The notes under the pieces were generated by a model that made no database searches, was not told the origin of the DNA, and was given only the letters and a program-made list of their open reading frames with translations. Shown here one piece after another: positions 14,765-21,410 of a stretch of 29,816 nucleotides of DNA. Made by a program: the position numbers and the translations under genes. This DNA is from a virus. Numbering within the stretch: position 1 is the first letter of the stretch; each line of letters begins with the position of its first letter. The DNA lies in the IMG/VR virus record IMGVR_UViG_3300045970_000274, positions 1 to 29,816 of that record; one strand, 5' to 3'.

Positions 14765-14928
14765 GCGGGCTCGTCGAGACGTGCCTGTGCGGCGTGGAGA
14801 CAGCCGTGGAGGCGGTGGGCGCGGGCGTTCGCCTCGCAGTCGGACTTGACGGCGACGGTGCCCTTTTCGCGGGGTGGGTAGGCCCAGCCGCAGTGGCAGG
14901 TGACGGTCCACGTGAACGAGGGCTTCAT
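14761..14928 (-). CDS. Small Cys-rich (zinc-ribbon-like) protein, 55 aa
   Basis: ORF with ATGA overlaps at both ends: start 14928 inside the stop of the 70-aa gene, stop inside the start of the Cas4-like gene. Sequence begins MKPSFTWTVTCHCGWAY; the CHC pair and later DCEAN and HGCLHAA give a Cys/His pattern that could bind zinc. Function unknown; the coupling suggests it is made together with the nuclease. Confidence 0.65.
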   Translation of the reverse strand: MKPSFTWTVTCHCGWAYPPREKGTVAVKSDCEANARAHRLHGCLHAAQARLDEPA

Positions 14929-15137
14929 GACTCGTCCGGAAGGTCCGAGATGGAGACGATGCCGGCGATGAACACAGTTCCCATGAACGCTGCCCTGCGG
15001 TACTCGTCGCTGCGGTCAATAACGGCGATGACCGGTACCTGTGAGTTTCCGTACTCCATCAATTCTTCGACCATCGGAACCCGTGGCTTCGCCACGATCC
15101 ACTGCACGCCCGAGGCCAGCTCGATGCAGGCATTCAC
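14925..15137 (-). CDS. Small protein, 70 aa
   Basis: Starts at GTG 15137 (GTGA overlap with the 123-aa gene) and ends by ATGA overlap with the next. It has beta-like hydrophobic segments (GVQWIVAKPRVP, VPVIAVIDRSDEYRRAAFMG, TVFIAGIVSISDL) suggesting a small folded domain rather than a membrane protein. No family recognised. Position is inside the recombination block. Confidence 0.62.
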   Translation of the reverse strand: MNACIELASGVQWIVAKPRVPMVEELMEYGNSQVPVIAVIDRSDEYRRAAFMGTVFIAGIVSISDLPDES

Positions 15138-15505
15138 AGTGGCACCACCGATGCACGGTTCGCCTTGCAGCAGGTGGCATAGAGGTCGTCGCCGAACAGG
15201 TTCTTCGCCTTCTGCTTGTCAAGGCGGGTGACCGTCTCGGTGACGGTGATCAGCTGCAGCAGCTCAGGGGTGTCGGCGAGGGCCGTGCGTGCGGTGTCCT
15301 CGTTCCACACCCTCGCGCCTGGCTTGATCTGGACGAGGATCTCCCCGTCCGGGGACATGCCCTGCTCGCCCTCGGCGAGGACCTTCGCGAGGATCTCCTT
15401 GCAGCGGGCGTCCTCAGCATCGAGGCCTTTGCGGATGCTGGCGTTGATGCGCAGCACCTCGGCTGCGTGCAGGTATTCGTCTTCGAGGAGGACGGGGTCG
15501 CTCAT
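15134..15505 (-). CDS. Recombination-block protein of unknown function, 123 aa
   Basis: ATG 15505 has an AAGGAG site and also overlaps the stop of the resolvase-like gene. The protein is mostly helical and acidic (LEDEYLHAAEVLRINASIRKGLDAED), then ILVQIKPGARVWNEDTARTALADT, and ends LDKQKAKNLFGDDLYATCCKANR. This resembles conserved small proteins that accompany phage Cas4-like nucleases, by context only. No catalytic motif is visible. It may be a structural partner in recombination. Confidence 0.65.
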   Translation of the reverse strand: MSDPVLLEDEYLHAAEVLRINASIRKGLDAEDARCKEILAKVLAEGEQGMSPDGEILVQIKPGARVWNEDTARTALADTPELLQLITVTETVTRLDKQKAKNLFGDDLYATCCKANRASVVPL

Positions 15506-15930
15506 GCTGATGCTCCTTGTTGATGGGTAGCGAGGTTGGCGAGTGCCCAGGCGATACGCCGGAGCCCGTGCTCGAGGGCGACGCATGCGGGTGCCTCAAA
15601 TGGCATCCGCTCGGTCCACCAGAACTCCCAAGATTCGACTCGGCCGACGCCGAAGCCGCGGCGTTGCACGACGAGGGCGCCGAGGAGGGTGGCGGCGTTG
15701 ACGCGTTCGCGTTCGGTCTCCGCGAGCCAGGCGAGCTTCTGGTTGTAGGACGCGTTCTGTGCCGTCTTCCCGGACTTGACCTCGAGGATCGCCTGGTGGC
15801 ACAGGAGGATGTCGCCCTCGTCGAGGCTGCCCTTGAGCGGTCGCCGGTCGGCGGCGGGGAATCCGTGGTCGCGGGCGTAGCGGATGACGGCGGTCTCCCC
15901 GCGGGTGCCGATGTCCTTGGAGCGGCTCAT
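15502..15930 (-). CDS. Holliday-junction-resolvase-like PD-(D/E)xK nuclease
   Basis: 142-aa protein from ATG 15930 (ATGA overlap). Motif order GTRGETAVIRYAR (Glu12), SLDEGDILL (Asp40), AILEVKSGKT (Glu50, Lys52) matches the Hjc/RecU-like nuclease core; the usual early Glu in a helix followed by Asp, E-x-K is intact. The C-terminal half has ESWEFWW and a helical tail. It would cut branched DNA during replication or packaging. A generic restriction-like nuclease is the alternative. Confidence 0.78.
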   Translation of the reverse strand: MSRSKDIGTRGETAVIRYARDHGFPAADRRPLKGSLDEGDILLCHQAILEVKSGKTAQNASYNQKLAWLAETERERVNAATLLGALVVQRRGFGVGRVESWEFWWTERMPFEAPACVALEHGLRRIAWALANLATHQQGASA

Positions 15931-16811
15931 GACGCTGCCCTCGCGTAGGTGAAGGTGACGTCGCGTCCGGCGCTGCGAGCGATGGCGAGATTCCGGACCA
16001 AGCCGCGTTCGGAGATCCCGAGGCGCTGTGCCGCGGCGGGGATGTTGCCGGCGTGGGCGTCCCACGTGTCCTGGTAGTCCTCGAGGACCCGCTCCCACGC
16101 CAGCTCGCCGGTCTGCTGCCCGAGGTCGGGGCGTGCGTCCGGGTCGTCGATCGTGTCGTCGTCCCACGCGAGTGGCGGCGCCCAGCCGTTGCGGCGTGCC
16201 ACGTTCCGGGCGATCGTCGTCCCGCGTGACGGGGCTGGGATGGTCAGGGCGAGCTCGTCGTACAGAGTGGCTACTCTCGCCCGCGTGGCAGCCTGGACGG
16301 GTGCCCCGATGTCGGCGGTCAGCAGGCCCATCGTGCGGCTGGACATGCCCAGGCGTCGGGTGAGGTACCTCGCTGTCCAGCCGAGGGCGATGAGGGCGCG
16401 CAGGCGGCGCTGCGTGCCGCACCTGTCGACGAGGCCGGACGTCTCGGGGCCGACGCGCACGGGTCGCAGGGCGAGGAGCGCGGCGTGGGTGGTGCGGGTG
16501 ATCCGCTTGGATGCTGGCCGGCCGGGGAAGTCGCCGACCAGGACGCGGATCGCGGTGCGGTGGACGCCGGACCGCTGCTCGATCTGCCCGACCGTGAGGG
16601 TTGCCAGGAGCTGTTGGACGTGGTCGCGTGCGATAGCGGCGTCGACGTAGGTGTGGGTGCCAGCGTGCGTGCGGTAGGCGATCCGCTTGTGCTGCCTCGA
16701 GGCGGCCCGCAGGCAGGGCTCGCAGCGGCAGTGGTCCTTCTGGTAGGCGAGGTGGGTGCCGTGCTGGTGGCGTGCGCGTGGGTGCGGGCAGTCCTGCAGC
16801 TTGGTGGTCAT
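15927..16811 (-). CDS. Multi-HTH DNA-binding protein with N-terminal Cys/His module
   Basis: 294 aa, ATG 16811 overlapping the stop of the 45-aa gene. The N-terminus (CPHPRARHQHGTHLAY, then CRCEPCLRA) looks like a zinc module. At least three helix-turn-helix-like segments follow: LTVGQIEQRSGVHRTAIRVL, LGWTARYLTRRLGMSSRTMG and IPAAAQRLGISERGLVRNL. Such multi-HTH proteins are frequent in actinophage early regions. A role as a transcription or replication regulator is likely; its target is unknown. Confidence 0.72.
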   Translation of the reverse strand: MTTKLQDCPHPRARHQHGTHLAYQKDHCRCEPCLRAASRQHKRIAYRTHAGTHTYVDAAIARDHVQQLLATLTVGQIEQRSGVHRTAIRVLVGDFPGRPASKRITRTTHAALLALRPVRVGPETSGLVDRCGTQRRLRALIALGWTARYLTRRLGMSSRTMGLLTADIGAPVQAATRARVATLYDELALTIPAPSRGTTIARNVARRNGWAPPLAWDDDTIDDPDARPDLGQQTGELAWERVLEDYQDTWDAHAGNIPAAAQRLGISERGLVRNLAIARSAGRDVTFTYARAAS

Positions 16812-16945
16812 GCGGTCAGCTCGCCGGTGATCCAGCCGCGGTTGACGGCGACGCGGTGGAAGATCTCGATGGTGCGCCCGGACCAGCTGGCGACCTCGAT
16901 GGGACTGAGGCCGTAGGCCTGGGCGACGGCTTCGACGCGTGTCAC
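16808..16945 (-). CDS. Small 45-aa HTH-like protein
   Basis: GTG 16945 overlaps the previous stop (GTGA) and the stop overlaps the next ATG (ATGA). A longer frame to 17008 exists but lies inside the previous gene. The sequence (VEAVAQAYGLSPIEVASWSG) looks like a short helix-turn-helix, followed by FHRVAVNRGW. Probably a small regulator; unproven. Confidence 0.6.
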   Translation of the reverse strand: MTRVEAVAQAYGLSPIEVASWSGRTIEIFHRVAVNRGWITGELTA

Positions 16946-17178
16946 GACTGCGCCTTGATGTAGGCGAGCACCAGATCGGACAGCCGCTCGGTGGCTAAGG
17001 TGCCGCATTCGATGGCGTGGATGACGTCGGCGAGACCCGGACCCGAGTCGGTCTCCTCGGTCACCAGGGTGACGGGATCAAGACATCGGTGGTCCCGACG
17101 CCAGGTAGCGGCGTCCGAGCCCGCATAGGGTCGGTCGCTGCTGAACGTGGCGCCGCAGGAGCACGTCTCGCGGATCAT
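16942..17178 (-). CDS. Small Cys-rich protein, 78 aa
   Basis: ATG 17178 overlaps the stop of the transglycosylase-like gene (ATGA). The N-terminus has CSCGATFSS and a later HRCLDP, a likely zinc ribbon of the CxCG type; the C-terminus is helical (GLADVIHAIECGTLATERLSD). No function recognised. It is one of several small metal-binding-type proteins in this operon. Confidence 0.62.
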   Translation of the reverse strand: MIRETCSCGATFSSDRPYAGSDAATWRRDHRCLDPVTLVTEETDSGPGLADVIHAIECGTLATERLSDLVLAYIKAQS

Positions 17179-17606
17179 GAGGTACCTGCGCAGTGAGTGC
17201 CTGCCCACATGGACAGTCCGCCGCGTGCGTAGGTGTGCCGGAAGGCGAGGTCCTGGATCCACGGCGGGGCGTACCTGGCGCGGGTGTAGCCGCGTGCGAC
17301 GTGCTTGCCGCGGAAGGTGACCCAGCGGGCGACGCCTCGCCAGGTCGAGTCGATCCACTGGCCGGCGCCGGACGCGCTGCTGGACCCGTTCTGAGCGGTC
17401 CAGTGACCGGCGCCCAGGCTCTCGTGGGCGCGTATGCACAGCCACACGGCGCGCTCGTGGCTGCTCGCCCCACGCCACACCTCGACGATTCCTGAGTCGT
17501 GCCAGCGGTTCTGTGCGGATCGGCTGACGGTCAGGTGGCGGTGCGGTGCCCGGTCGTCGGGGGCGGTCGCGAGGAGCCCGAGGACCAGGGCCGCGGCGGC
17601 GATCAC
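17175..17606 (-). CDS. Secreted transglycosylase (lysozyme/Rpf-like) domain protein
   Basis: 143 aa from GTG 17606 (GTGA overlap). The first about 15 residues are hydrophobic (MIAAAALVLGLLATAP), a probable signal peptide or anchor. The catalytic region CIRAHESLGAGHWTAQN with Glu62, then SSASGAGQWIDSTWRG, matches the lytic-transglycosylase/Rpf pattern (E, xGxxQW, STW). Cys57 and Cys139 could form a disulphide. The family cuts peptidoglycan glycan strands. It lies in the early operon, far from the lysis cassette, so it may remodel host wall early, but this is inference. Confidence 0.75.
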   Translation of the reverse strand: MIAAAALVLGLLATAPDDRAPHRHLTVSRSAQNRWHDSGIVEVWRGASSHERAVWLCIRAHESLGAGHWTAQNGSSSASGAGQWIDSTWRGVARWVTFRGKHVARGYTRARYAPPWIQDLAFRHTYARGGLSMWAGTHCAGTS

Positions 17607-17616
17607 GGCTTGCCCT
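17598..17616. repeat. 19-bp repeat, copy 1 (gene junction)
   Basis: GGCGATCACGGCTTGCCCT, identical to 17894-17912. On the minus strand it encodes the GKP-stop end of one gene overlapping the MIA start of the next. See copy 2. Confidence 0.7.
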
Positions 17617-17902
17617 TCAGCGCGTCGATGGCTGCCTTGACGTATGCCTTCTGTTCCTGTGCCTCTTGGGTGCTCCTGTTGATCCAGAAGGCAGTGGGCA
17701 TCGCGGCAACGACTGCGACCGCCTTGTCCAGCGCAACAGCGAAGCCCGCGTAGTAGCCTGTCTCCGGCGACCACCAGAGCAACGCCTCGGCCTCCACTCG
17801 CTGCTCGCAGGTCAGAAGCCGGTCGCAGATGCACAGGCCACGGACCCGCTTCGGCTTCAGCGGCGTATCGGTGTAGAAGCACTCGGGCAGATGGGCGATC
17901 AC
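17603..17902 (-). CDS. Small protein, 99 aa, with CxC motif
   Basis: GTG 17902 overlaps the previous stop (GTGA). It holds GLCICDRLLTCEQRVEAEALLWW (Cys at about 24, 26 and 32), a hydrophobic stretch (YYAGFAVALDKAVAVVAAMP) that could be a membrane or buried helix, and ends DALKGKP. No family recognised. The start and stop junctions share a 19-bp sequence with the neighbouring junction. Confidence 0.6.
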   Translation of the reverse strand: MIAHLPECFYTDTPLKPKRVRGLCICDRLLTCEQRVEAEALLWWSPETGYYAGFAVALDKAVAVVAAMPTAFWINRSTQEAQEQKAYVKAAIDALKGKP

Positions 17903-17912
17903 GGCTTGCCCT
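17894..17912. repeat. 19-bp repeat, copy 2 (gene junction)
   Basis: Identical 19-mer to 17598-17616, offset by 296 bp. Both copies sit exactly on GTGA junctions, so the genes between end in the same residues (GKP) and start with the same ones (MIA). Confidence 0.7.
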
Positions 17913-18138
17913 CGACGACGGTGAGGGCTTCTTCAACATTTACGTCTGAGTAGCCCTTGATTGAGGGATAGTTATCCCTTATCCATAGGCGGAGGTCACG
18001 GGCCGCGTCGGTGCGCTCGTCGGCGCGGACCTTGGCGATGATGTCGCACAGCCAGCAGTCGGCTGCCTCTGTGCCACGTCCGCTCATGGCATCGGGCCAC
18101 GACCACGCCTTGTCGCACAACGGGTTATGGGCGCTCAT
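17899..18138 (-). CDS. Small protein, 79 aa, with Cys pairs
   Basis: ATG 18138 overlaps the previous stop (ATGA). It has NPLCDKAW near the start and DCWLCDIIAKVRADERTDAARDL, giving Cys8, 28 and 31, then a charged helix, and ends VEGKP like its neighbour. A small zinc-binding protein is possible. Function unknown. Confidence 0.6.
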   Translation of the reverse strand: MSAHNPLCDKAWSWPDAMSGRGTEAADCWLCDIIAKVRADERTDAARDLRLWIRDNYPSIKGYSDVNVEEALTVVEGKP

Positions 18139-18419
18139 GGCTTCACCAGCCCGTCGAGGAGTGCGAGCCCGGCGGGGTGGCGGCGGCGCGCGTCCTGAGA
18201 CGCCAGCGTCAGCAGCTCGGTCGCCTCCTCCGCGTGCGCGATCGCGGCGTCCCGCTCGGTCCGGGCGCTGTCACGCTGGGCGGTGCGGATCCCCAGGACC
18301 CGCTCCGCGTGGAGTCGGCGGCGTCGGGCCTCCACGGTGTCGCGGTGGAACACGACCGCGGTGAGGACCGTGAGGGCCAGCAGGAACGCCAGCAGCAGGT
18401 CGAGGCTGTTCGGGTTCAT
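18135..18419 (-). CDS. Membrane-anchored coiled-coil protein, 94 aa
   Basis: ATG 18419 overlaps the previous stop (ATGA). A single membrane helix (LDLLLAFLLALTVLTAVVF, residues 6-24) is followed by a basic patch (EARRRRLHAERV) and a long charged helix (RDSARTERDAAIAHAEEAT). Likely type: N-terminal anchor with a cytoplasmic coiled coil. No family or role recognised. Confidence 0.65.
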   Translation of the reverse strand: MNPNSLDLLLAFLLALTVLTAVVFHRDTVEARRRRLHAERVLGIRTAQRDSARTERDAAIAHAEEATELLTLASQDARRRHPAGLALLDGLVKP

Positions 18420-18634
18420 CGGGGCATCGCAGCGAACTCGGCGAACAGCGCGTCCGCCTCAAGACGGTCCGCGTGGCAGGCACGCAGGTGGTCGACCTCG
18501 AAGCCGCACATCGTCGGGACGCGCGAGTAGGCCAGGCTGCCCGCCATTGAGGTCCCGGCGATACGGGCGTGCTCATCAGCGGACCTGGTGGCGGCGATGC
18601 TGGCGTGGATCACCTGCTTGCGTTCAACGTTCAT
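18416..18634 (-). CDS. Small early protein, 72 aa
   Basis: ATG 18634 is preceded by GAGGAAGGA, a good ribosome site, since no gene overlaps it from upstream; it therefore opens the second stretch of the early operon after a gap of about 200 bp. The sequence (QVIHASIAATRSADEHARIA, ACHADRLEADALFAEFAAM) is helical and soluble. No family recognised. Confidence 0.6.
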   Translation of the reverse strand: MNVERKQVIHASIAATRSADEHARIAGTSMAGSLAYSRVPTMCGFEVDHLRACHADRLEADALFAEFAAMPR

Positions 18635-18658
18635 GACGTTCCTTCCTCGGAGGGTGTC

Positions 18659-18696
18659 CCTGGCCCTGATGCCTTCCCCAAGTCAGCAGGGCCAGG
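18659..18696. promoter_or_regulatory. 10-bp inverted repeat in early-operon spacer
   Basis: CCTGGCCCTG (18659-18668) and CAGGGCCAGG (18687-18696) form a perfect 10-bp inverted repeat around an 18-nt loop, upstream of the 72-aa gene. It may be an operator or an mRNA structure. In the rest of the 18635-18835 spacer I see no clear promoter or gene. Confidence 0.4.
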
Positions 18697-18793
18697 AGTT
18701 CAATTCAGTTGTCCGGTGGGAGTGCGGGGCGGTCTGCTGGTCTTCGCATCTGCTACTGGCCCCGCGCCCGCCCCGCGCCCTCCCTCCGGGGAA

Positions 18794-18825
18794 TCCGGCG
18801 CCTGTCGGGGGGACGTGGCGCCGGA
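18794..18825 (-). terminator. Probable terminator after the 125-aa gene
   Basis: TCCGGCGCC (18794-18802) and GGCGCCGGA (18817-18825) form a perfect 9-bp stem with a 14-nt loop, 11 bp beyond the stop at 18836 and followed on the minus strand by TTCCCC. It probably reduces read-through between the first early genes and the rest. Confidence 0.55.
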
Positions 18826-18835
18826 CGTGGTGGGA

Positions 18836-19213
18836 TCAGGTGCCGGTGTCGGCTACGTCGTCATCGAGGACGGAAACACCATGCACGGCAACGCATCTCG
18901 CGTTGAACTTCTCCGCGACGATCCGGTTCGCGCTCGACCTGTTGAGATATCCGCCGATGACGATCCGGTACTGGTCGACGTCGAGCATCGACGTCTGCAC
19001 GTACTCACCATTGACGCTGACCGCGCTGGGCAGTCCACCACCGTCGGCGACGCGCAGCGCGTTGCGGACGATCGCGATGAACCCTGACCGGGTCGCGTCG
19101 TGGTAGTCGTCCTCGCTCACGTTCGCGGCGACGTGCTCAGCAATCTTCCATGCGGGCGCGTGACCACCTAGGTGCTCGATGGCCGTGACGGCGTGGTCGG
19201 AGATGTCGCTCAC
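18836..19213 (-). CDS. Early protein of unknown function, 125 aa
   Basis: GTG 19213 overlaps the previous stop (GTGA). The N-terminal part (VTAIEHLGGHAPAWKIAEHV, then GFIAIVRNALRVAD) resembles a winged-helix domain; the C-terminal half is beta-rich (YRIVIGGYLN, CVAVHGVSVLDDD). A regulator is possible, but no family is recognised. It is the last gene before a 201-bp gap. Confidence 0.6.
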   Translation of the reverse strand: MSDISDHAVTAIEHLGGHAPAWKIAEHVAANVSEDDYHDATRSGFIAIVRNALRVADGGGLPSAVSVNGEYVQTSMLDVDQYRIVIGGYLNRSSANRIVAEKFNARCVAVHGVSVLDDDVADTGT

Positions 19214-19974
19214 TTGACCCTCCTGAGGGTGACGGGACGGTTGACGAGGGCGGCGAGGTCGGATGCGCGGTCGGCAAGCGCCACTGCGATCCCGCTCCAG
19301 GTGCTCCGCTCCAGATCGCTGCCATGGGCGCAGGCATCTGCGAGGGAGTCCATGTGGTCACGGATGATGAGGTTGACCTTGGCTAGCCGGTGGAACCGGT
19401 CGGCGGCGTCGGCCCGCCATTGCGACGGGACCTCGGGCAGCGGAGTCGGCCCGTCGAGGATCTCCCCCGACTCGGTGTTGACGGCGACGTTGTGCGCCGT
19501 GCAGTAGCCGGGCTCGGGGTAGTGGTCGCCGCACGTGTCGCAGTGGGTGTGCGCGGTCTTGAAGGCAGCTCCGCAGTGACAGGACCATTCGGCGGGCTTG
19601 GTCGGCTGGATCGTCTCGCGGGCGTCGCGGATGCTCGCGGCGGTGACCTTGCCGGACTCGGCTGCGAGGTCCATCACCTCGGCGGCGATCTCCGGCGGCA
19701 GGCCGGTCAGTTCGCGAGCCTGTGACTCGGTCGTGGGACCAATTGGTCCGAGCGCCACAGTGATCTCGGCGGCTTCGACTAGGCGGTTCGCGTGGCGGCG
19801 GGTCATCCCCCACCGTTCGCGGCAGTAGTCCTCGAAGGTTCCGTACTCGACGCGGTAGAGGCGCTCGTCTCGGATCGACATGAGCGCCGCACCGACCTCG
19901 ACGAACGTGGCTAGACCGCGCTCGATGACGGCCTCGGCGTCAGTGAGCCGCTGGCCCACGAGGTCGGCGGTCAT
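19210..19974 (-). CDS. DNA-binding protein with HTH and zinc ribbon
   Basis: 254 aa from ATG 19974 (ATGA overlap with the Xis-like gene). The N-terminal 70 residues (FVEVGAALMSIRDERLYR, FEDYCRERWGMTRRHANRLV) are the helical DNA-binding pattern seen in plasmid and phage replication/partition-type proteins; LTGLPPEIAAEVMDLAAESG follows. A zinc ribbon (CHCGAAF and CDTCGDHY) is near the middle. Second gene of the early unit, so probably a regulator acting early. Its exact target is unknown. Confidence 0.7.
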   Translation of the reverse strand: MTADLVGQRLTDAEAVIERGLATFVEVGAALMSIRDERLYRVEYGTFEDYCRERWGMTRRHANRLVEAAEITVALGPIGPTTESQARELTGLPPEIAAEVMDLAAESGKVTAASIRDARETIQPTKPAEWSCHCGAAFKTAHTHCDTCGDHYPEPGYCTAHNVAVNTESGEILDGPTPLPEVPSQWRADAADRFHRLAKVNLIIRDHMDSLADACAHGSDLERSTWSGIAVALADRASDLAALVNRPVTLRRVK

Positions 19975-20153
19975 GCCGCCCTCAACTTCTCGACGTCCTT
20001 GCGGTGGAACAGGAAGGCGCCGTTGGTCTTCTCGTTGAGTCGCAATGCGGGGGTCAACTTCCCCGCCGCGACCCACCGGCTCAGGGTGGACTTGTCGATC
20101 TCGAAGATGCGGCACACGTCGCGGCTGCCGATGAGGTCTGGTTTGGCTCGCAT
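19971..20153 (-). CDS. Excisionase/Cro-like small HTH protein
   Basis: 60 aa from ATG 20153. A MerR/Xis-type helix-turn-helix is clear: SRDVCRIFEIDKSTLSRWVAAGKL, followed by the wing (NGAFLFHRKDVEKL). It is the first gene transcribed leftward from the switch region, opposite the repressor, where a Cro or Xis protein is expected. A longer frame to 20192 runs into the promoter; TATACC lies 8 nt before ATG 20153, so the message may be leaderless. Xis and Cro cannot be told apart by eye. Confidence 0.75.
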   Translation of the reverse strand: MRAKPDLIGSRDVCRIFEIDKSTLSRWVAAGKLTPALRLNEKTNGAFLFHRKDVEKLRAA

Positions 20154-20255
20154 GTCCGCACGGTATAGCAATGCCCAACAATTGCGCAACACTCACCGCG
20201 CTACGGGCGTGTCGCATGGGTTGGCATCCCCTGCCATCTATGCAACACTCATTGC
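20154..20255. promoter_or_regulatory. Divergent switch region: early and repressor promoters
   Basis: This 102-bp gap separates the repressor (plus) from the Xis/Cro-like gene (minus). The minus-strand promoter is likely TTGCGC, 16 nt, TATACC, with initiation at or beside ATG 20153. For the plus strand a -10 near 20235-20244 is likely but not resolved; neither ORF has a ribosome site, so both messages may be leaderless. Repeated GCAACACTCA (20186-20195, 20242-20251) suggests repressor operators. Confidence 0.65.
20168..20185. promoter_or_regulatory. Candidate operator overlapping the early promoter
   Basis: GCAAT, 8 nt, ATTGC inverted repeat covering the promoter spacer of the leftward early operon, overlapping a palindrome TTGCGCAA (20182-20189). 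A repressor bound here would block early transcription. Confidence 0.5.
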
Positions 20256-20256
20256 A
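20241..20256. promoter_or_regulatory. Candidate operator at the repressor start
   Basis: TGCAACACTCATTGCA: TGCAA, 6 nt, TTGCA inverted repeat ending at the first base of the repressor ATG. It suggests autoregulation, and it shares GCAACACTCA with the early-promoter side. Confidence 0.5.
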
Positions 20257-20609
20257 TGAGCACTTCACCGGAACCGGGCTACATCCCCGAGTGGGACATG
20301 GCCGACAGGATGCGAAAGACGTTGCGGGACAGCGGTCAATCCGTTGGAGCCGTGGCCGAATACTTCGGTGTCAACCGGAACACCATCGGCAACTGGATCA
20401 ACGGGCACATCACCCCGGACCTGACCACGCAGCGCCTGTGGGCGATGAAGTTCGGCGTCCCGCTGGAGTGGCTACAGACGGGCGTTGAGCCGCACGACGA
20501 CCCAAATCGGTTACGACACGGTAAGCGGGATGGCTACGGCGCGGATATATCCGACCTCGGGGAGTACCGGAGTCGCAAGCATGGACGGGCCGCCAAGCGG
20601 GTGGCCTGA
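20256..20609 (+). CDS. Immunity repressor (Cro/CI-type HTH)
   Basis: 117 aa. A helix-turn-helix domain occupies about residues 15-72 (MADRMRKTLRDSGQSVGAVA, YFGVNRNTIGNWINGHITPD, LWAMKFGVPLEWLQTG), the HTH_3-like form of temperate actinophage repressors. The C-terminus is short and basic (RKHGRAAKRVA) with no peptidase or oligomerisation domain, so no RecA-type cleavage is expected. Start ATG 20256 is not preceded by a ribosome site; leaderless translation is likely. It lies 14 bp before the integrase and is in one unit with it. Confidence 0.85.
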   Translation: MSTSPEPGYIPEWDMADRMRKTLRDSGQSVGAVAEYFGVNRNTIGNWINGHITPDLTTQRLWAMKFGVPLEWLQTGVEPHDDPNRLRHGKRDGYGADISDLGEYRSRKHGRAAKRVA

Positions 20610-20623
20610 CCTACGGGGGAACG

Positions 20624-21397
20624 ATGAACGAGGAACTGATCAGCGCATGGCTCGACTGGCTGGAGGCCGGCAACGTGTCACCCGCGACACTGCGACTGCG
20701 CCACATCCTCATCTGGACGTTCGCACGGCACCACGACCTCGCCACCGCGACCCCCGCCGACGTCCAGCGGCACCTGGCGACCCGGCCGGGCGGTGCCGCG
20801 TCCAAGGCGTCCCACCTGTCCACCCTGCGATCGTTCTACCGGTTCAGCCTGCGGGCCGGACTCGTCGACCACGACCCGACGCTGCTGGTGCATCCGATCC
20901 GGGTCCACTGCGCGCAGCAGGAGCCGATCCCCGCCACCGTCCTGGCGTCCGCGCTGGGCAGGGTCGACGCCCGGACCCGGTTCATGCTGCTCCTCGGCTC
21001 CAAGGAGGGGCTGCGCCGGTCGGAGATCGCGGAACTGTGCAGCGCGGAGATCAGCGAGACCCACCTGACGATCCTCGGCAAGGGCGGGAAGGTCCGTCGC
21101 GTGCCGATCCACCGCGACGTCCGGGCCTGCCTCGCGGCGGTGGACGGCTGGGCGTTCCCGTCGTGCCGTCGCCCCGGTGACCACATCGGGCCGGACGAGG
21201 TCGCGCACGTCGTGCGGATGGCGACGGGCTGGACGACGCACAGCCTGCGCCGCCGGTTCGCTCAGGACGCCTACGACGGGACGCTGGACCTGCGCGCCGT
21301 GCAGGAGTTGCTCGGCCACGCGGACTCCGCGACAACGAGCCGCTACGTCCGTTCGTCGCAGTCGAATCTTGAGGCCGCGGTCCTCGCGGTCGCCTAG
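20624..21397 (+). CDS. int: Tyrosine integrase
   Basis: 257-aa tyrosine recombinase with a compact N-terminal arm/core (ISAWLDWLEAGNVSPATLRL, THL-type SAM-like helices) and an intact catalytic set: Arg131 (GLRRSEI), Lys in GKGGKVRR (153/156), HSLRR (His206, Arg209), His232 (LLGHAD) and Tyr241 (SRYV). GGGGGAACG precedes ATG 20624. It would join attP to a host site. I did not see an attP core or a tRNA-like half near it. The gene is in the repressor transcription unit, so it can be made in lysogeny as well as at establishment. Confidence 0.95.
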   Translation: MNEELISAWLDWLEAGNVSPATLRLRHILIWTFARHHDLATATPADVQRHLATRPGGAASKASHLSTLRSFYRFSLRAGLVDHDPTLLVHPIRVHCAQQEPIPATVLASALGRVDARTRFMLLLGSKEGLRRSEIAELCSAEISETHLTILGKGGKVRRVPIHRDVRACLAAVDGWAFPSCRRPGDHIGPDEVAHVVRMATGWTTHSLRRRFAQDAYDGTLDLRAVQELLGHADSATTSRYVRSSQSNLEAAVLAVA

Positions 21398-21410
21398 CAA
21401 GGGAGAGGTC

